In this document: positions 12,427 through 23,189 of the stretch, one piece after another
How the letters are laid out: the number at the start of each line of letters is the position of its first letter
How positions within the stretch are numbered: the stretch's first letter is position 1
From: Panulirus ornatus
Lineage: Eukaryota; Arthropoda; Malacostraca; Decapoda; Palinuridae
Length of the DNA stretch: 64,000 bases
Reading direction: 5' to 3'
NCBI RefSeq assembly: GCF_036320965.1
Contig: NC_092235.1
Coordinates: 12,235,239 to 12,299,238 of the forward strand
Notes under the pieces: model-generated
What the model was told of the DNA's origin: nothing
What the model saw: only the letters and a program-made list of their open reading frames with translations
The model's database searches: none
Program-made: the position numbers and the translations under genes

Positions 12427-12463
12427 TCCTTGCGCTACCTCGCAAACGCGGGAGACAGCGACG
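12427..12463 (+). other. conserved 3'-terminal hairpin of the RTE LINE
   Basis: The tail CGCTACCTCGC-AAAC-GCGGGAGACAGCG folds into a stem with a small internal loop. It sits just before the A-rich end in every complete copy, including R6, R12, R17 and R18. RTE and other LINE reverse transcriptases commonly recognise 3' structures, so a role in RT recruitment is inferred, not shown. Confidence 0.6.
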
Positions 12464-12490
12464 AGGTATAAAAAAAAAAAAAAAAAAATT

Positions 12491-13205
12491 TTGTTAATCA
12501 TTATATTCAACTCCATATTTTCCAAACAAAAAAGCATGAAACAGATCTGATATGACTTGCCATAGACTACTTATCATTACTGAATGACTTCATTTTCAAA
12601 TTCCAATAGCAAATACAGTATGGTATGAATGTTTCTCTTTTCTTCAATAGAAAAGCTGATATATCCACAAATCAAATTGAGAAAGGAAAGTATATGACTA
12701 CCGTTTTGGAGAAATTTCAGATGTACATCCTACAAAATACAGTAGGGCTAGAACTGAGGATCAAGAACAATCCATTATTGGCACATACATATTGACAAAA
12801 ATACAACATTCAAGTGTAAACTTAGAATAATACAGCATATCAAAACTAAGAAAGTCATTTGTACCAATATTCCCATATCCTTCACAACTGTTAACTCATA
12901 ATCAGGTAGGGGACTTATGATTACAGAAATGGGTTGAATATTGTAATGCAAAACAACAAGACCATTCGTAAAAAATCAGTAGAATGTTTACCGTATTTTC
13001 AGAGTTACTAATATGCCATAGATCTGATGTAGGCATGTGTGTTCATGTGATCATGTCTGAAAATTTATAAAGTAAATATTTCACCTTACTTTTTTGTAGG
13101 TAATTTCTAGATTTAAAAAACACAAGTAATGCATTCACAAGGGCAGATGCATGTCCTATAACCCTACATCCACATAGAAGAGTTTTGGAGGAAAATAACA
13201 ATATA
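12491..13205. other. unique AT-rich sequence, no gene seen
   Basis: No protein similarity or repeat recognised. Possibly intron or intergenic DNA. Confidence 0.5.
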
Positions 13206-13225
13206 CAGGCATACCTTGATATACA
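13206..13225 (+). repeat. possible left terminal inverted repeat of the Tigger relic
   Basis: The sequence CAGGCATACCTTG preceded by TA resembles the CAGG(C/T)AxACC ends of Tigger-type transposons, which insert at TA. It lies about 600 bp before the transposase relic. I could not find a matching right end, so this is tentative. Confidence 0.3.
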
Positions 13226-13547
13226 TAAATTCAATCAGCAATACTCTCATACTCAATTTATTATGAATTAACATCTTTTTTTAGTTTACATCTTGCCTGT
13301 TTCATTATTGCTTATCAAAATGTAAATCACTGTACTGCATATTCTTTTAGTGGAATAATAAAAAAGCTAACTGTAGTAAATGTACATTACTGTAGGTCAT
13401 TTGCCTGCATGAATATTCTAAGCAGTTCCATGCTGTTTAATTGGCCAATGCATTTCATGGCACCATCACTTGTTTACAAACCAAGATGCAACATTTGATT
13501 CTATCAGCATCCTTTGTAATGTACTCCCTAACAACTTTTTCAAGAAG

Positions 13548-13784
13548 TTTGGAATGGAACCAACAAGCACAGTGAATAGTAGTACCACTCATGTTGATCA
13601 GGAACCTCGCAATGCAATCACTCTGATGCTGAGTTAGATAAGGTGCACAGAAACAGGCTAAAAATGTTTGGAATGGGATGAACAAGCACAGGGAGAAGTA
13701 GTACCACTCATGTTGATCAGGAACCTTGCAATACAATCACTTTAATGCTGAGTTAGATATGGTACACAGAAACAGGCTAAAAAC
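13548..13784. repeat. 119-bp tandem duplication
   Basis: Two copies, starting at 13548 and 13667, each opening TTTGGAATGG and ending with the box ACAGAAACAGGCTAAAAA. They differ at about ten positions. They lie immediately upstream of the Tigger transposase relic and may belong to its 5' region. Confidence 0.88.
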
Positions 13785-15470
13785 ATGGCTACCATCATGC
13801 AAAGCAAGGGAAATAAAAGCAAAATCAGTGTCATATATTTTGGAGCAAACTGGTTATTGAGGTGCATGAGTGATTTGATGGAAATCGTAAAACATATGCT
13901 CAGTGTTTGCACCAAGAATCATGATCGGCACAGTATGCCACTCAACATCCTAATAAGTCAAGAAATGGAAAGATTATTATTTGATGGCATGAGGGTTGAA
14001 CAAGTTTTGCAGGTACAAACTTTTGGTTCTCATAAGGGAATCAAGGTTTACAACATGCCACAGGCTGCACATCACGATAACTGGGGAAGCTGCAAGTGTT
14101 GCCACAAAAGAATATCCTGCAAAATCAAAATCATTAAACTGGCAGCTACAAGGCTTTGCAAGTATTTCCTGTTTCCAAGATTGGCGTGTTGTCTAAGTGT
14201 GTATCTGCAAAAGGTTTTATTTCAAAGGAAAAAAAGCCTGTGCCTGACTTTAAATCAGTTAAAAGATTATTTTGTGCTTCTGGATAGCAATGCTCATAAG
14301 ATTTTTAAGTTAATGCCCCCACTAGTATACTATTTCCAGAATGTTACAATTATGAAGATATTTGCTAAACCAGTCTACCAATGCAAAGGCATTCGAACAA
14401 GGTGTGGACGACATCGATTAATTTTCCAGAGGAGTTCTCAACAATCTTTCCTTAACATCAAGGAATACTTTCATAGCAAGAAAATCAATAGCAAAGCCCT
14501 ATTAATCCTATATAATGCTTCAAACCACCTAACTGAATCTAATGGCTTGTGCCCACACATGAAGGTTGAGTACATTTGCAAGAACACCACCTCCTTGTTC
14601 CCTTATAGGTCTAAGTGAAAAGCACTTTTTGTCAACTGAAAAGAACCACAGAATGGGAGAAGAAATCAAGACTGGAAATTCTGGAACTCATTTAATACCA
14701 TGAATGCTGTTGACAATTATGCAAGTTCCTGGGAAGAAAGTATAGCGACGACTATACATGGTGCGAGGAAAAAATATTGCCAAAGAATTTTTCAGCAAAT
14801 ATTAGACTGGCAACCGGTCAAGAAATCACTGTTAGCTTAGCTGATCGCGCTGGCTTCCAAGAAACTGATGATGCTGAGTTGCTCGACTCATATAGAAAAG
14901 ACACAACGAAGAATGAATTATCAACGCTGTTACAAGAGCATGCTGCAGGTGAGAAGCACAGAGGAGGGTGTAAAAGTTCCACCCTCTTCATATCAGGTGA
15001 CTAAAAACCACCCTTCCCACATCAGCTGAATACAAACAATCCACACATCAACTAACTACAATACATCCTCCCCACAACAGCTGAATACAAAAACACCCTC
15101 CCCACACCTGCTGACTATAAACAATCCTCCACACATTAACTAACTACAATCCAACCTCCCTACAACAGCTGAATACAAAAACATCCTCCCCACATCAGCT
15201 AACCATATCTGCCCTCATCACATCACCTGACAACAAACCACTCTCCCCAAATCAGCAGACTATAAACCAACTGTCTGACTTCTTCATTGTATAAAGAATG
15301 ATACAGAAATCATTTAAGACCCCAGCTGAGAATACACCCAGAGTGTCACAACTGATGGAGGATGTTACCACCTGCTACAAGGGGATCTACAATGAGGAAA
15401 AAAATGAAAATAGCAATCAACATTATGACTCCTACTTCCAACCACAACCTATTCTAATGATGGCACCATC
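13785..15470 (+). pseudogene. Tigger/pogo-type transposase relic
   Basis: Relic of a Tigger (Tc1/mariner superfamily, pogo group) transposase. Visible blocks in order: HSMPLNILISQEM (DNA-binding region, about 13930), ITGEAASVATKEYP in the next frame (about 14070), then the DDE region with FLNIKEYFHSKKINSKALLI and LYNASNH (about 14440-14540), where the usual catalytic D of the 'LDNAxxH' box is Y. VEYICKNTTSLF follows, then FWNSFNTMNAVDNYASSWEE in a shifted frame (about 14670) and the C-terminal LADRAGFQETDDAELLDSY (about 14835). After a minisatellite at 14990-15285 the C-terminus resumes (TPRVSQLMEDVTTCYKGIYN, about 15345). Frameshifts and the lost Asp make it dead. Confidence 0.82.
14990..15285. 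repeat. degenerate minisatellite inside the Tigger relic
   Basis: Imperfect units of about 30-35 bp built around CCTCCCCACA(T/A)CAGCTGA followed by ATACAAAxA, repeated about eight times. It separates two parts of the transposase C-terminus, so it expanded after or during decay of the element. Confidence 0.8.
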
Positions 15471-16802
15471 TCAATGATGATATTGATGACCTATGGGGGG
15501 GTAGAAGGCAGTCCTCCTGCCCCTCCCTCACCCTCCCATCCCTCCTCAACATGTTGCAAGAGCATCATCTCACACGGAATACAATATTTCTAGCAGGTAA
15601 ATTATTTCTTTAATTACCTGTTAAAAGTATTAATAATTTGCACTTATTTACCTGTTTAGTTATCATTCTTCATATCTACAATTCATATTTATAATTTAAA
15701 AGATCTTTCTTGTAGGTTTCGGTACACAAAATAATAACTTAGGAATGCAACTCATGCTATATAACTGGGCCTAAATGTATTCTGAGTGAGGCAGTGAATA
15801 GCATACTTCTCCATGATCAAAAAAATACAGAACTCATTTGGATGCAATTGTTTACATTGTTGCTGTGACGTGTCAAAGGGTGTGTGTCATCAGCTGTCAT
15901 TCTGCGCTGCCAGACAGAACAGTACACTAGCACATTTCTCTTGCTTCCATTACACCTACACAAGAATTTATATCAATGTCTGATTAAGCATCAATCAATT
16001 TACAAGGGTATCAGTTGTGCATGAAATACAAAATCAAACGTATCTGATAAATCCATGAAGTCATATGGATTATCCCACAACGCTGCAGCAGCAAGACTTG
16101 TACTGCTATCTCCACACCTCTATGGTGATTAACCCAGAGAGGGGGAAAAGTAACTGACCTACCTGATACTGCATAATAAAAAATTATAAGTAACAGAGGA
16201 CATTAACACAGCCTACATTCTGAACAATTTAAACAGCATTCTTAAAGGTAAGGATCCCTATCTGTACCATCCACGGTGCATGGAAAAAATTAAAGATATA
16301 TGTGCTGTACGACTTGCAGTGAAAGTTAAAGAGAATATGTTCATTAACTTTCATCTAAGTGAAAATTCTTTCATTTACAGGCATGGGAATAAATACTTCA
16401 CACTGACAAAAATCATAAGGATGAATCAAGTACACCTACAGAAACAACTCTATTTGAAGCAATCACTTTAATCGAATGGTACCCAGGGCTATGATTCTTG
16501 GGTACTGTCTTTTTCATAATTACCTATGGTTTTATGAAGGAAACACAAAACTAATCTAAGAAACCTGACCTAATGAAACATAACATACAAACATCAGAAC
16601 CTTACCCTAACATAACATGCCAAATCCTCTCTTGCAAAGGTGAATTTAAGCTCTACTAACAATTAATCCACAGGAATGAGTCAGTAAATAATGACTGGTT
16701 AAAACTGCTGCATCAATACAGTCAAAGAATTACTCAACCCACTTCAGGCTGAAAGAGTCTCATTTTTTAACACAGGCTCATTCCACATCTACATACAGTA
16801 CG
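15471..16802. other. unique sequence, no gene seen
   Basis: AT-rich DNA with short open frames only; one of 63 codons at 16280-16471 has no recognisable similarity. Nothing else was identified. Confidence 0.5.
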
Positions 16803-16953
16803 TTTTTTCATATGTATTCACCATTTCCCATGTTAGGTAGTGTTAAGAACAGAGGACTGAGCCTGAGAGAGAAACTCCTCACTTGGCCCCCTTCTCTGTT
16901 CCTCCTTTTAGAAAAGTAAAAACTGGAGGGGAGGATTTCCAGCCCCCCCACCT
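16803..16953 (-). mobile_element. B element fragment, old
   Basis: Diverged copy of the short B element. The CCATTTCCC tail box, the GAACAGAGGACTG box and the GGGGAGGATTTCCAGCCCCC head box are all present. The distal head is missing after 16953. Confidence 0.75.
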
Positions 16954-18114
16954 CCAAGTATATTCCTATATATACGAAAAAGTAAATTTTGGGTAAATGT
17001 CCTGTTCAGTGGCACATATGAATAATGTTGGAATATCAGTGACCATCTAGCAACAACAGTGCACTCTATCAAAAACTGAATTAGACCAGCAGAGCATGAT
17101 TCCTCCAAACTGGTAACATAAGTTGATAAAGAGGACTATGAGGATCAAGGAAAATGTGTGGTTGATTAATCAAAGAAATAAGAAAACACTTCCAGAAACC
17201 AATGGGACCAAAGAAAACATAACTTAATTACACCTGAGGCTGAGATTTACTTGTTTTCAATGTTATGTTGATACAGCTGCTGTCACCTGCTGCATCCCAT
17301 CAAGTATGATTCCACACAGACACAGTGCCCAGCTTCTTGGTGTAAACATAAAGTTCACTAAACACGCTCAGTTTTTCACTCAATTTTAACTGTGTCAACA
17401 GGCTGATTTATACAGTTAGACCATGGAGTTAAGTTTTCAACCACTCCCTCAGGTATGACTGTGTAGTGTTAGCCTGCACTGTTAAATCTAAAGGAAAACT
17501 GAGCATGTGTGGCAGCCCAACAACCATAACATTAAAATGAGGTAAACGTCAGCTGCTAGGGGATGCTAGGTAATGTTTTCAAGGGTTCTGCTGATTTCTT
17601 GACATGTTCCATCAATTTTTACTTCTAACCACATGCCTTCCCTGATCTTCATTTCTATTCCATTATCAAGTTGTTTATCACTATTGAATAAAAAAAAAGG
17701 ACTTTGCTACTCTTTTTACACTCACTAATATTCTAAAATTATTTCTATGCTACTTCTAAAATCAAACTTTACCAAGTGTTGTCTCGACGGAAAGTTAAAT
17801 GTTTTCATAAGTTCTGCTGATTTGTTGTACATAGGTTTCTTTGAATCAAATTCTATAATTCCCCACAATTCCTACTCTAATGGTTGTTGAATAAGAAAAA
17901 TGTAGGAAATCACTTTGCTTAGTTTTAACATTTTTCTTACATTACTCACTAAATGATGAGTTTCATAAAGACCCATTAAACTAATAACAGATCAACCCCA
18001 AACTCCACTTTAAGAAAAGACTATGTTTCCTAATTTTACACTTTCCAAGAGACATAATCCTCACTATCATACCACCTTTTTCTCATTCTTGTTCATCATT
18101 TCCTGTATTTGGCC
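16954..18114. other. unique sequence with a probable diverged tandem duplication
   Basis: No gene seen. Between about 17565 and 17960 two stretches of roughly 245 bp look related: both open with ATGTTTTCA...GTTCTGCTGATTT and both contain a GTTG...TTGAATAA box followed by a CACTTTGC/GACTTTGC box. Similarity is low and was judged by eye. Confidence 0.45.
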
Positions 18115-18560
18115 CAAAAACAGATGAACAGCTTCATTTGATCACAACGTCTCTAGTTGTCATGTATAATGCACACATGCCTTTCTGGAGTTTCCCCTGA
18201 CTGTTTCATATGCCCCAGTTTAGTCCACTGACAGTATATCACCCCTGCATACAATACTACTAATATATACTCTACCTTCTGCTTTCCTGACCCCCTCTTG
18301 CACATCCTGGCTCAGATAACTTGAGCTTAGTTTCCCCTCTCCCCGAACATACTACCTATCTACCCCTTCTTATCATGGTTACATCCATTCACATTCAGAC
18401 ACCTTTGACTGAGTCTTCAAGAAGAATAAGCACCCTTTTCTTGACTCCTGTTCCTACAATAAGATACTGAAATACAAGAAGGGCGATTTCCGGTTCCTCC
18501 ACTCCCATCCCTTTTAGTCGCTTTCTACAACATGCTTGAGACATGAGAGTAATTTTCTTC
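18115..18560 (-). mobile_element. internally deleted RTE LINE copy R5
   Basis: Minus-strand fragment in which the distal 3'UTR (about 18115-18250, with the GTCCACTGACAG box) is joined to the 5' part of the ORF and 5'UTR (about 18290-18560: the 'ggatgtaacca' stretch, then the head box CTTTTAGTCGCTTTCTAC). Nearly the whole ORF is missing. It therefore keeps material from both LINE ends, as the B element does. Confidence 0.65.
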
Positions 18561-18602
18561 TCCCCTTACCCTAAGGTCATCACTCAATGATATTTTATGC
18601 AT

Positions 18603-18613
18603 AAAATCATGCT
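18603..18613. repeat. target-site duplication, left of R6
   Basis: AAAATCATGCT here matches 20309-20319 exactly and brackets the 5'-inverted LINE copy R6. One or two bases may be shared with the element. Confidence 0.8.
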
Positions 18614-20308
18614 TTCCTCTCTTCCTACATGTACACATGCCTTACATCCTCGATAAAAACTTTTCACTGCTTCTAACAACTTGCCTCCCACAACATATAT
18701 TCTTAATACCTTCCACAGAGCATCTCTATCAACTCTATCATATGCCTTCTCCAGATCAATAAATGCTACATACAAATTCATTTGCTTTTCTAAGTATTTC
18801 TCACATACATTCTTCAAAGCAAACACCTGATCAACACATCCTCTACCACTTCTGAAACTACACTGCTCTTCCCCAATCTGATGCTCGGTACATGCCTTCA
18901 CCCTCTCAATCAACACCCTCCCATATAATTTCTCAGTGAATGTTGGTTTGCGGCAGGGGTGTGTGATGTCTCCGTGGTTGTTTAATTTGTTTATGGATGG
19001 GGTTATTGGGGAGGTGAATGCAAGAGTTTTGGAAAGAGGGGCAAGTATGCAGTCTGTTCTGGATGAGAGGGCTTGGGAAGTGAGTCAGTTGTTGTTCGCT
19101 GATGATGCAGCGCTGGTGGCTGATTCATGTGAGAAACTGCAGGAGCTGGCAACTGAATTTGGTAGAGTGTGTGAAAGAAGAAAGTTGAGAGTAAATGTGA
19201 ATAAGAGCAAGGTTATTAGGTACAGTAGGGTTGAGGGACAAGTCAACTGGGAGGTAAGTTTGAATGGAGAAAAACTGGAGGAAGTGAAGTGTTTTAGATA
19301 TCTGGGAGTGGATTTGGCAGTGGATGGAACCATGGAAGTGGAAGTGAATCATAGGGTGGAGGGGGGATCGAAAGTTCTGGGAGCATTGAAGAACGTGTGG
19401 AAGTCGAGAACATTATCTCAGAAAGCAAAAATGGGTATGTTTGAAGGAATAGTGGTTCCAACAATGTTATAAGGTTGCGAGGCGTGGGCTATAGATAGAG
19501 TTGTGCAGAGAAGGGAGGATGTGCTAGAAATGAGATGTTTGAGGACAATATGTGGGGTGAACTGGTTTGATCGAGTAAGTAATAATACGATAAGAGAGAT
19601 GTGTGGTAATAAAAAGTGTGGTTGAGAGAGCAGAAGAGGGTATTTTGAAATGGTTTGGTCACATGGAGAGAATGAGTGAGGAAAGATTGACCAAGAGGAT
19701 ATGTGTCAGAGGTGAAGGGAACGAGGAGAAGTGGGAGACCAAATTGGAGGAGGAAAGATGGAGTGAAAAAGATTTTGAGTGATCGGGGCCTGAACATGCA
19801 GGAGGGTAAAAGGCGTGCAAGGAATAGAGTGAATTGGAACAATGTGGCATACCCGGGTCGACGTGCTGTTAATGGATTGAACCAGGGAATGTGAAGCGTC
19901 TGGGGTAAACCATGGAAAGTTCTGTGGGGGCCTGGATGTGGAAAGGGAGCTGTGGTTTCGGTGCATTATACATGACAGCTAGAGACTGAGTGTGAACGAA
20001 AGTAGCCTTTGTTGTCTTTTCCTAGCGCTACCTCACGCACATGCAGGGGGAGGGGGTTGTTATTTCATGTGTGGCGGGGTGGCGATGGGAATGAATAAAG
20101 GCAGACAGTATGAATTATGTATATGTGTATATAGGTATATGGCTGTGTATATATATGCATACGTTGAGTATATAGGTATGTATATTTGCATTTGTGAACG
20201 TGTATGTATAAACATGTGTATGTGGGTGGGATGGGCCATTTTTTCTTCTGTTTCCTTGCCCTACCTCGCTAACACGGGAGACAGCGACAAAGTAAAATAA
20301 ATTAAATA
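18613..20308 (+). mobile_element. RTE LINE copy R6 with 5' inversion (twin-primed)
   Basis: Bases 18613-18932 carry the RT segment from VLIERVKACTEHQ to GREES in inverted orientation. From 18933 the copy continues on the plus strand with SVNVGLRQGCVMSPWLFNLF, FADDAALVADS and so on, ending in a long-type 3'UTR, the tail hairpin (20258-20290) and an A-rich end. The two pieces are contiguous in the parent except for about 7 bp, and one target-site duplication flanks the whole. This is the structure expected of a single insertion with twin priming. Stops (for example 19470) make it non-coding. Confidence 0.9.
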
Positions 20309-20319
20309 AAAATCATGCT
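20309..20319. repeat. target-site duplication, right of R6
   Basis: Exact second copy of the AAAATCATGCT site at 18603-18613. Confidence 0.8.
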
Positions 20320-21557
20320 ATATAACTGTTATTGTATCCTCTAAACATTACACTATCATGTAAACACTTGCTTGGTATCCGAAACTAACATCAATGTGGA
20401 GCTAACTAGAATTTCCCAAGACTGTTTTGTATCACTAAAACTTGCCCAACCACAATATTTCTTTACAGATTTATATGAAAGTGGCTATAAAGATTTATTA
20501 CAAAAAGTGATGTTAATCAAAGCACTGGTAAAACATTTGAAGAAACCAACCCAACTTCCCTTAGCAGCCAAGATTTTTCTTTTCAGTGTTACAATTGAAA
20601 TTTACTAGATGCAACTATGACTGGCAAAAAATGCAAACATTAAGACACAATGAAGTTGGTGACACCAACACCTAGTAGCCCTACAAACATTCATTTTACT
20701 TTTCACAAAGTTGTTGGCACCAACACATAATCTCCTTACTAACATTCATTACACTTTCCTCCTGCAGCACGCCACATTACCTTTTTTACTGCATAACTTG
20801 GATATATCTAAACAAATAAATACCATATACAAATTCTGGATTACCCATGGGTACTGAAAAATGTTTCTATTGATTGTAACATGTGGGAATATCCTTTAAA
20901 AAAAAAAGTTTAAAAAAGAGCAAATTAAGAGCTGATCTATTACAGTTATTGAAAATTATCTGAGGCTTCACTTATCTTGACCTAAACAGCTACTTGTGGC
21001 AAAGTATGTATTTTTTCAACAGGACACTGAACGTATGGAAGATTTACCAAATAAGGGTGCTTGAAAGAAGTACCACAGACACATTTAAGAACTGTCTTAA
21101 TGAATATTCCACTTCAAGTCCATGAGTAACATTATTCGAGCCTCCTTCGTTGCATGAAAAATTTTACAGGGTTTCCCTTCCGAAACATCTATGTGTCTAC
21201 CCACTCTTACAACAATCATCTCTGACTTTTGAACATCTTGCATTACCACAAATGGCCTTGAATATACTTAATGGTCTGTTACTGTTTGAATTCCTTTACA
21301 TGCATGCACTGTGTGCTACATTGGATTTTACTGTTTGCATGTTGGGTGATACTATTAATTCTCCATTGCTTTTTGTCTGTTTCACTGCTTTATATGCATG
21401 AGATGTGACATATATAGCATCTATATAAAAATATGTCTATGTATGGTGTGGACCTCTTCTTGACAGTTATGCCCATCCATATCTATACCATTTACAGAAG
21501 AACACTTTTCACTTCATTCCTTAATTTTTCTTAAAGTTTTCACCATGTAAATTGGTT
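20320..21557. other. unique sequence; 57-bp tandem duplication at 20646-20757
   Basis: No gene recognised. At 20646-20757 a roughly 57-bp unit occurs twice (CACAA then GTTGGTGACACCAACAC or a close variant, ending ACATTCATTxxACTTT). Each unit contains a short perfect GTTGG/CCAAC palindrome. The open frame at 20372-20608 has no known domain. Confidence 0.6.
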
Positions 21558-21724
21558 TATAGGAAATACCAATGCTATATATATATATATTATTTTTTTT
21601 TTTATTATACTTTGTCGCTGTCTCCCGCATTTGCGAGGTAGCGCAAGGAAACAGACGAAAGAAATGGCCCAACCCCCCATACACATGTATATACATACGT
21701 CCACACACGCAAATATACATACAA

Positions 21725-21794
<70 letters not shown>

Positions 21795-22021
21795 TTTTAA
21801 ACTTTTAAACTATTCGCCATTTCCCGCATTAGCGAGGTAGCGCTAAGAACAGAGGACTGGGCCTTTTTTTGGAATATCCCCAACTGGCCCCCTCTGTTCC
21901 TTCTTTTGGAAAATTTAAAACAGAGGGGGCCAGTTGAGGATATTCCAAAAAAGGCCCAGTCCTCTGTTCTTAGCGCTACCTCGCTAACGCGGGAAATGGC
22001 AAATAGTTTAAAAGTTTAAAA

Positions 22022-22095
<74 letters not shown>

Positions 22096-22248
22096 ATGTA
22101 TATTTGCGTGTGTGGACGTATGTATATACATGTGTATGGGGGGGTTGGGCCATTTCTTTCGTCTCTTTCCTTGCACTACCTCGCAAATGCGGGAGACAGC
22201 GACAAAGTATAATAAAAAAAAAATAATATATATATAGCATTGGTATTT

Positions 22249-22254
<6 letters not shown>
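21558..22254. repeat. 697-bp near-perfect inverted repeat (palindrome)
   Basis: Left arm 21558-21898 and right arm 21919-22254 are inverse copies with only a few differences, separated by about 20 bp. Each arm holds, from outside in, about 17 bp of unique DNA (GGAAATACCAATGC), a short TA run, a LINE tail with its hairpin, a (TA)n run and half of a B element. The mirrored unique DNA shows that the duplication extends beyond the transposons. It could be a real fold-back duplication or an assembly or library artefact. Confidence 0.9.

Positions 22255-22316
<62 letters not shown>
22251..22316. repeat. (TA)n microsatellite
   Basis: Uninterrupted TA dinucleotides linking the right palindrome arm to the next B element. 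Confidence 0.95.
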
Positions 22317-22325
<9 letters not shown>

Positions 22326-22433
22326 TTTCATACTATTCGCTATTTCCCGCGATAGCGAGGTAGCGTTAAGAACAGAGGACTGGGCCTTTGAGGGAATATC
22401 CTCACCTGGACCTCTTCTCTGTTCCTTCTTTTG

Positions 22434-22470
<37 letters not shown>

Positions 22471-22562
22471 GAGAGGGGAGGATTTCCAGCCCCCCGCTCC
22501 CTTCCCTTTTAGTCGCCTTCTACGACACGCAGGGAATACGTGGGAAGTATTCTTTCTCCCCT
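22317..22562 (-). mobile_element. B element 4, complete
   Basis: Contains all parts seen in the other copies: tail box (TTCGCTATTTCCCGCGATAG), the GAACAGAGG...CCTCTG-type hairpin (slightly altered), an uninterrupted run of about 35 A, the GGGGAGGATTTCCAGCCCCC box and the LINE 5' head. The outer end of the head (the 'ccctggggatag' box) is cut short. Confidence 0.82.
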
Positions 22563-23189
22563 AATAATATATAAGGGAAAGGAAGAGAAAAAACCCTCAC
22601 ACATGTTCTTACAGCTCACTCTAAGCAGGGTGTTTTAGACAAGTGGATTCATACTCTACCAAATATAACAAATTTCACCATTTTATTAATGTTCGAAAAA
22701 ATCCTGTTCATTTATAAAAATATTAATTTTGCCATTCAAGATGTTTTCAGAAATTTTTATTACCAAATTATTACCATAGCTGTTTATAAGATATACTCTT
22801 TTATTGTACAAAATTATGAGGTTTTAAGTGAATACATTAAATAAGTATGTTTAAAATATGTAAGGCATCATTCTAAAAAGTTTTCATTTTATTACTAAAA
22901 TGAAAATAACAGTATAATGTCAAATTCAAAACACATACATAGCACCCGCATATCCATTTTATTTACAATTTACCTCATTAATGATTACTGTTTGTTCCAA
23001 GATTTTCAAATAAGTAATTGCATCATAATTTTCTAATACATTAATCATAAATTTCATATAATGCCTTATGTCATGACAATACTGCATGTGCACACTTTCA
23101 GTCACATATGAAATATTTTGTCATCACTAAAGTTTACAAGATATTTTATGTACATTAACAATTACACTAAACCAAATAGATTTTAAAAA
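22563..23189 (-). other. AT-rich 3' flank, probably the CHCHD4 3'UTR
   Basis: AT-rich sequence without open frames or repeats, directly downstream of the CHCHD4 stop codon on the minus strand. It probably contains the mRNA 3'UTR. Confidence 0.5.
22958..22963 (-). promoter_or_regulatory. candidate polyadenylation signal for CHCHD4
   Basis: AATAAA on the minus strand, about 230 bp past the stop codon. Similar hexamers occur elsewhere in this AT-rich flank, so the choice is not firm. Confidence 0.3.

Larger units (their letters stand above)
9168..12490 (+). mobile_element. RTE LINE copy R4, near full length (reference copy)
   Basis: Complete by structure: a 5'UTR of about 120 bp from ATCCCTGGGG, one long reading frame, a short-type 3'UTR (12286-12420), the conserved terminal hairpin (12427-12463) and an A-rich tail to about 12490. 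About 3.3 kb with a single ORF, an APE endonuclease and a microsatellite-like tail matches the RTE clade. No target-site duplication could be fixed because the 5' flank is simple repeat. The sense strand is very purine-rich, with few C residues, throughout. Confidence 0.92.

Noticed and set aside
13785..14618. 277-codon frame as an intact gene
   Set aside because: Only parts of the frame match Tigger transposase, other parts match in a second frame and the catalytic Asp is lost, so it is a relic.
20372..20608. 78-codon open frame
   Set aside because: No similarity recognised; length is within chance for AT-rich DNA.
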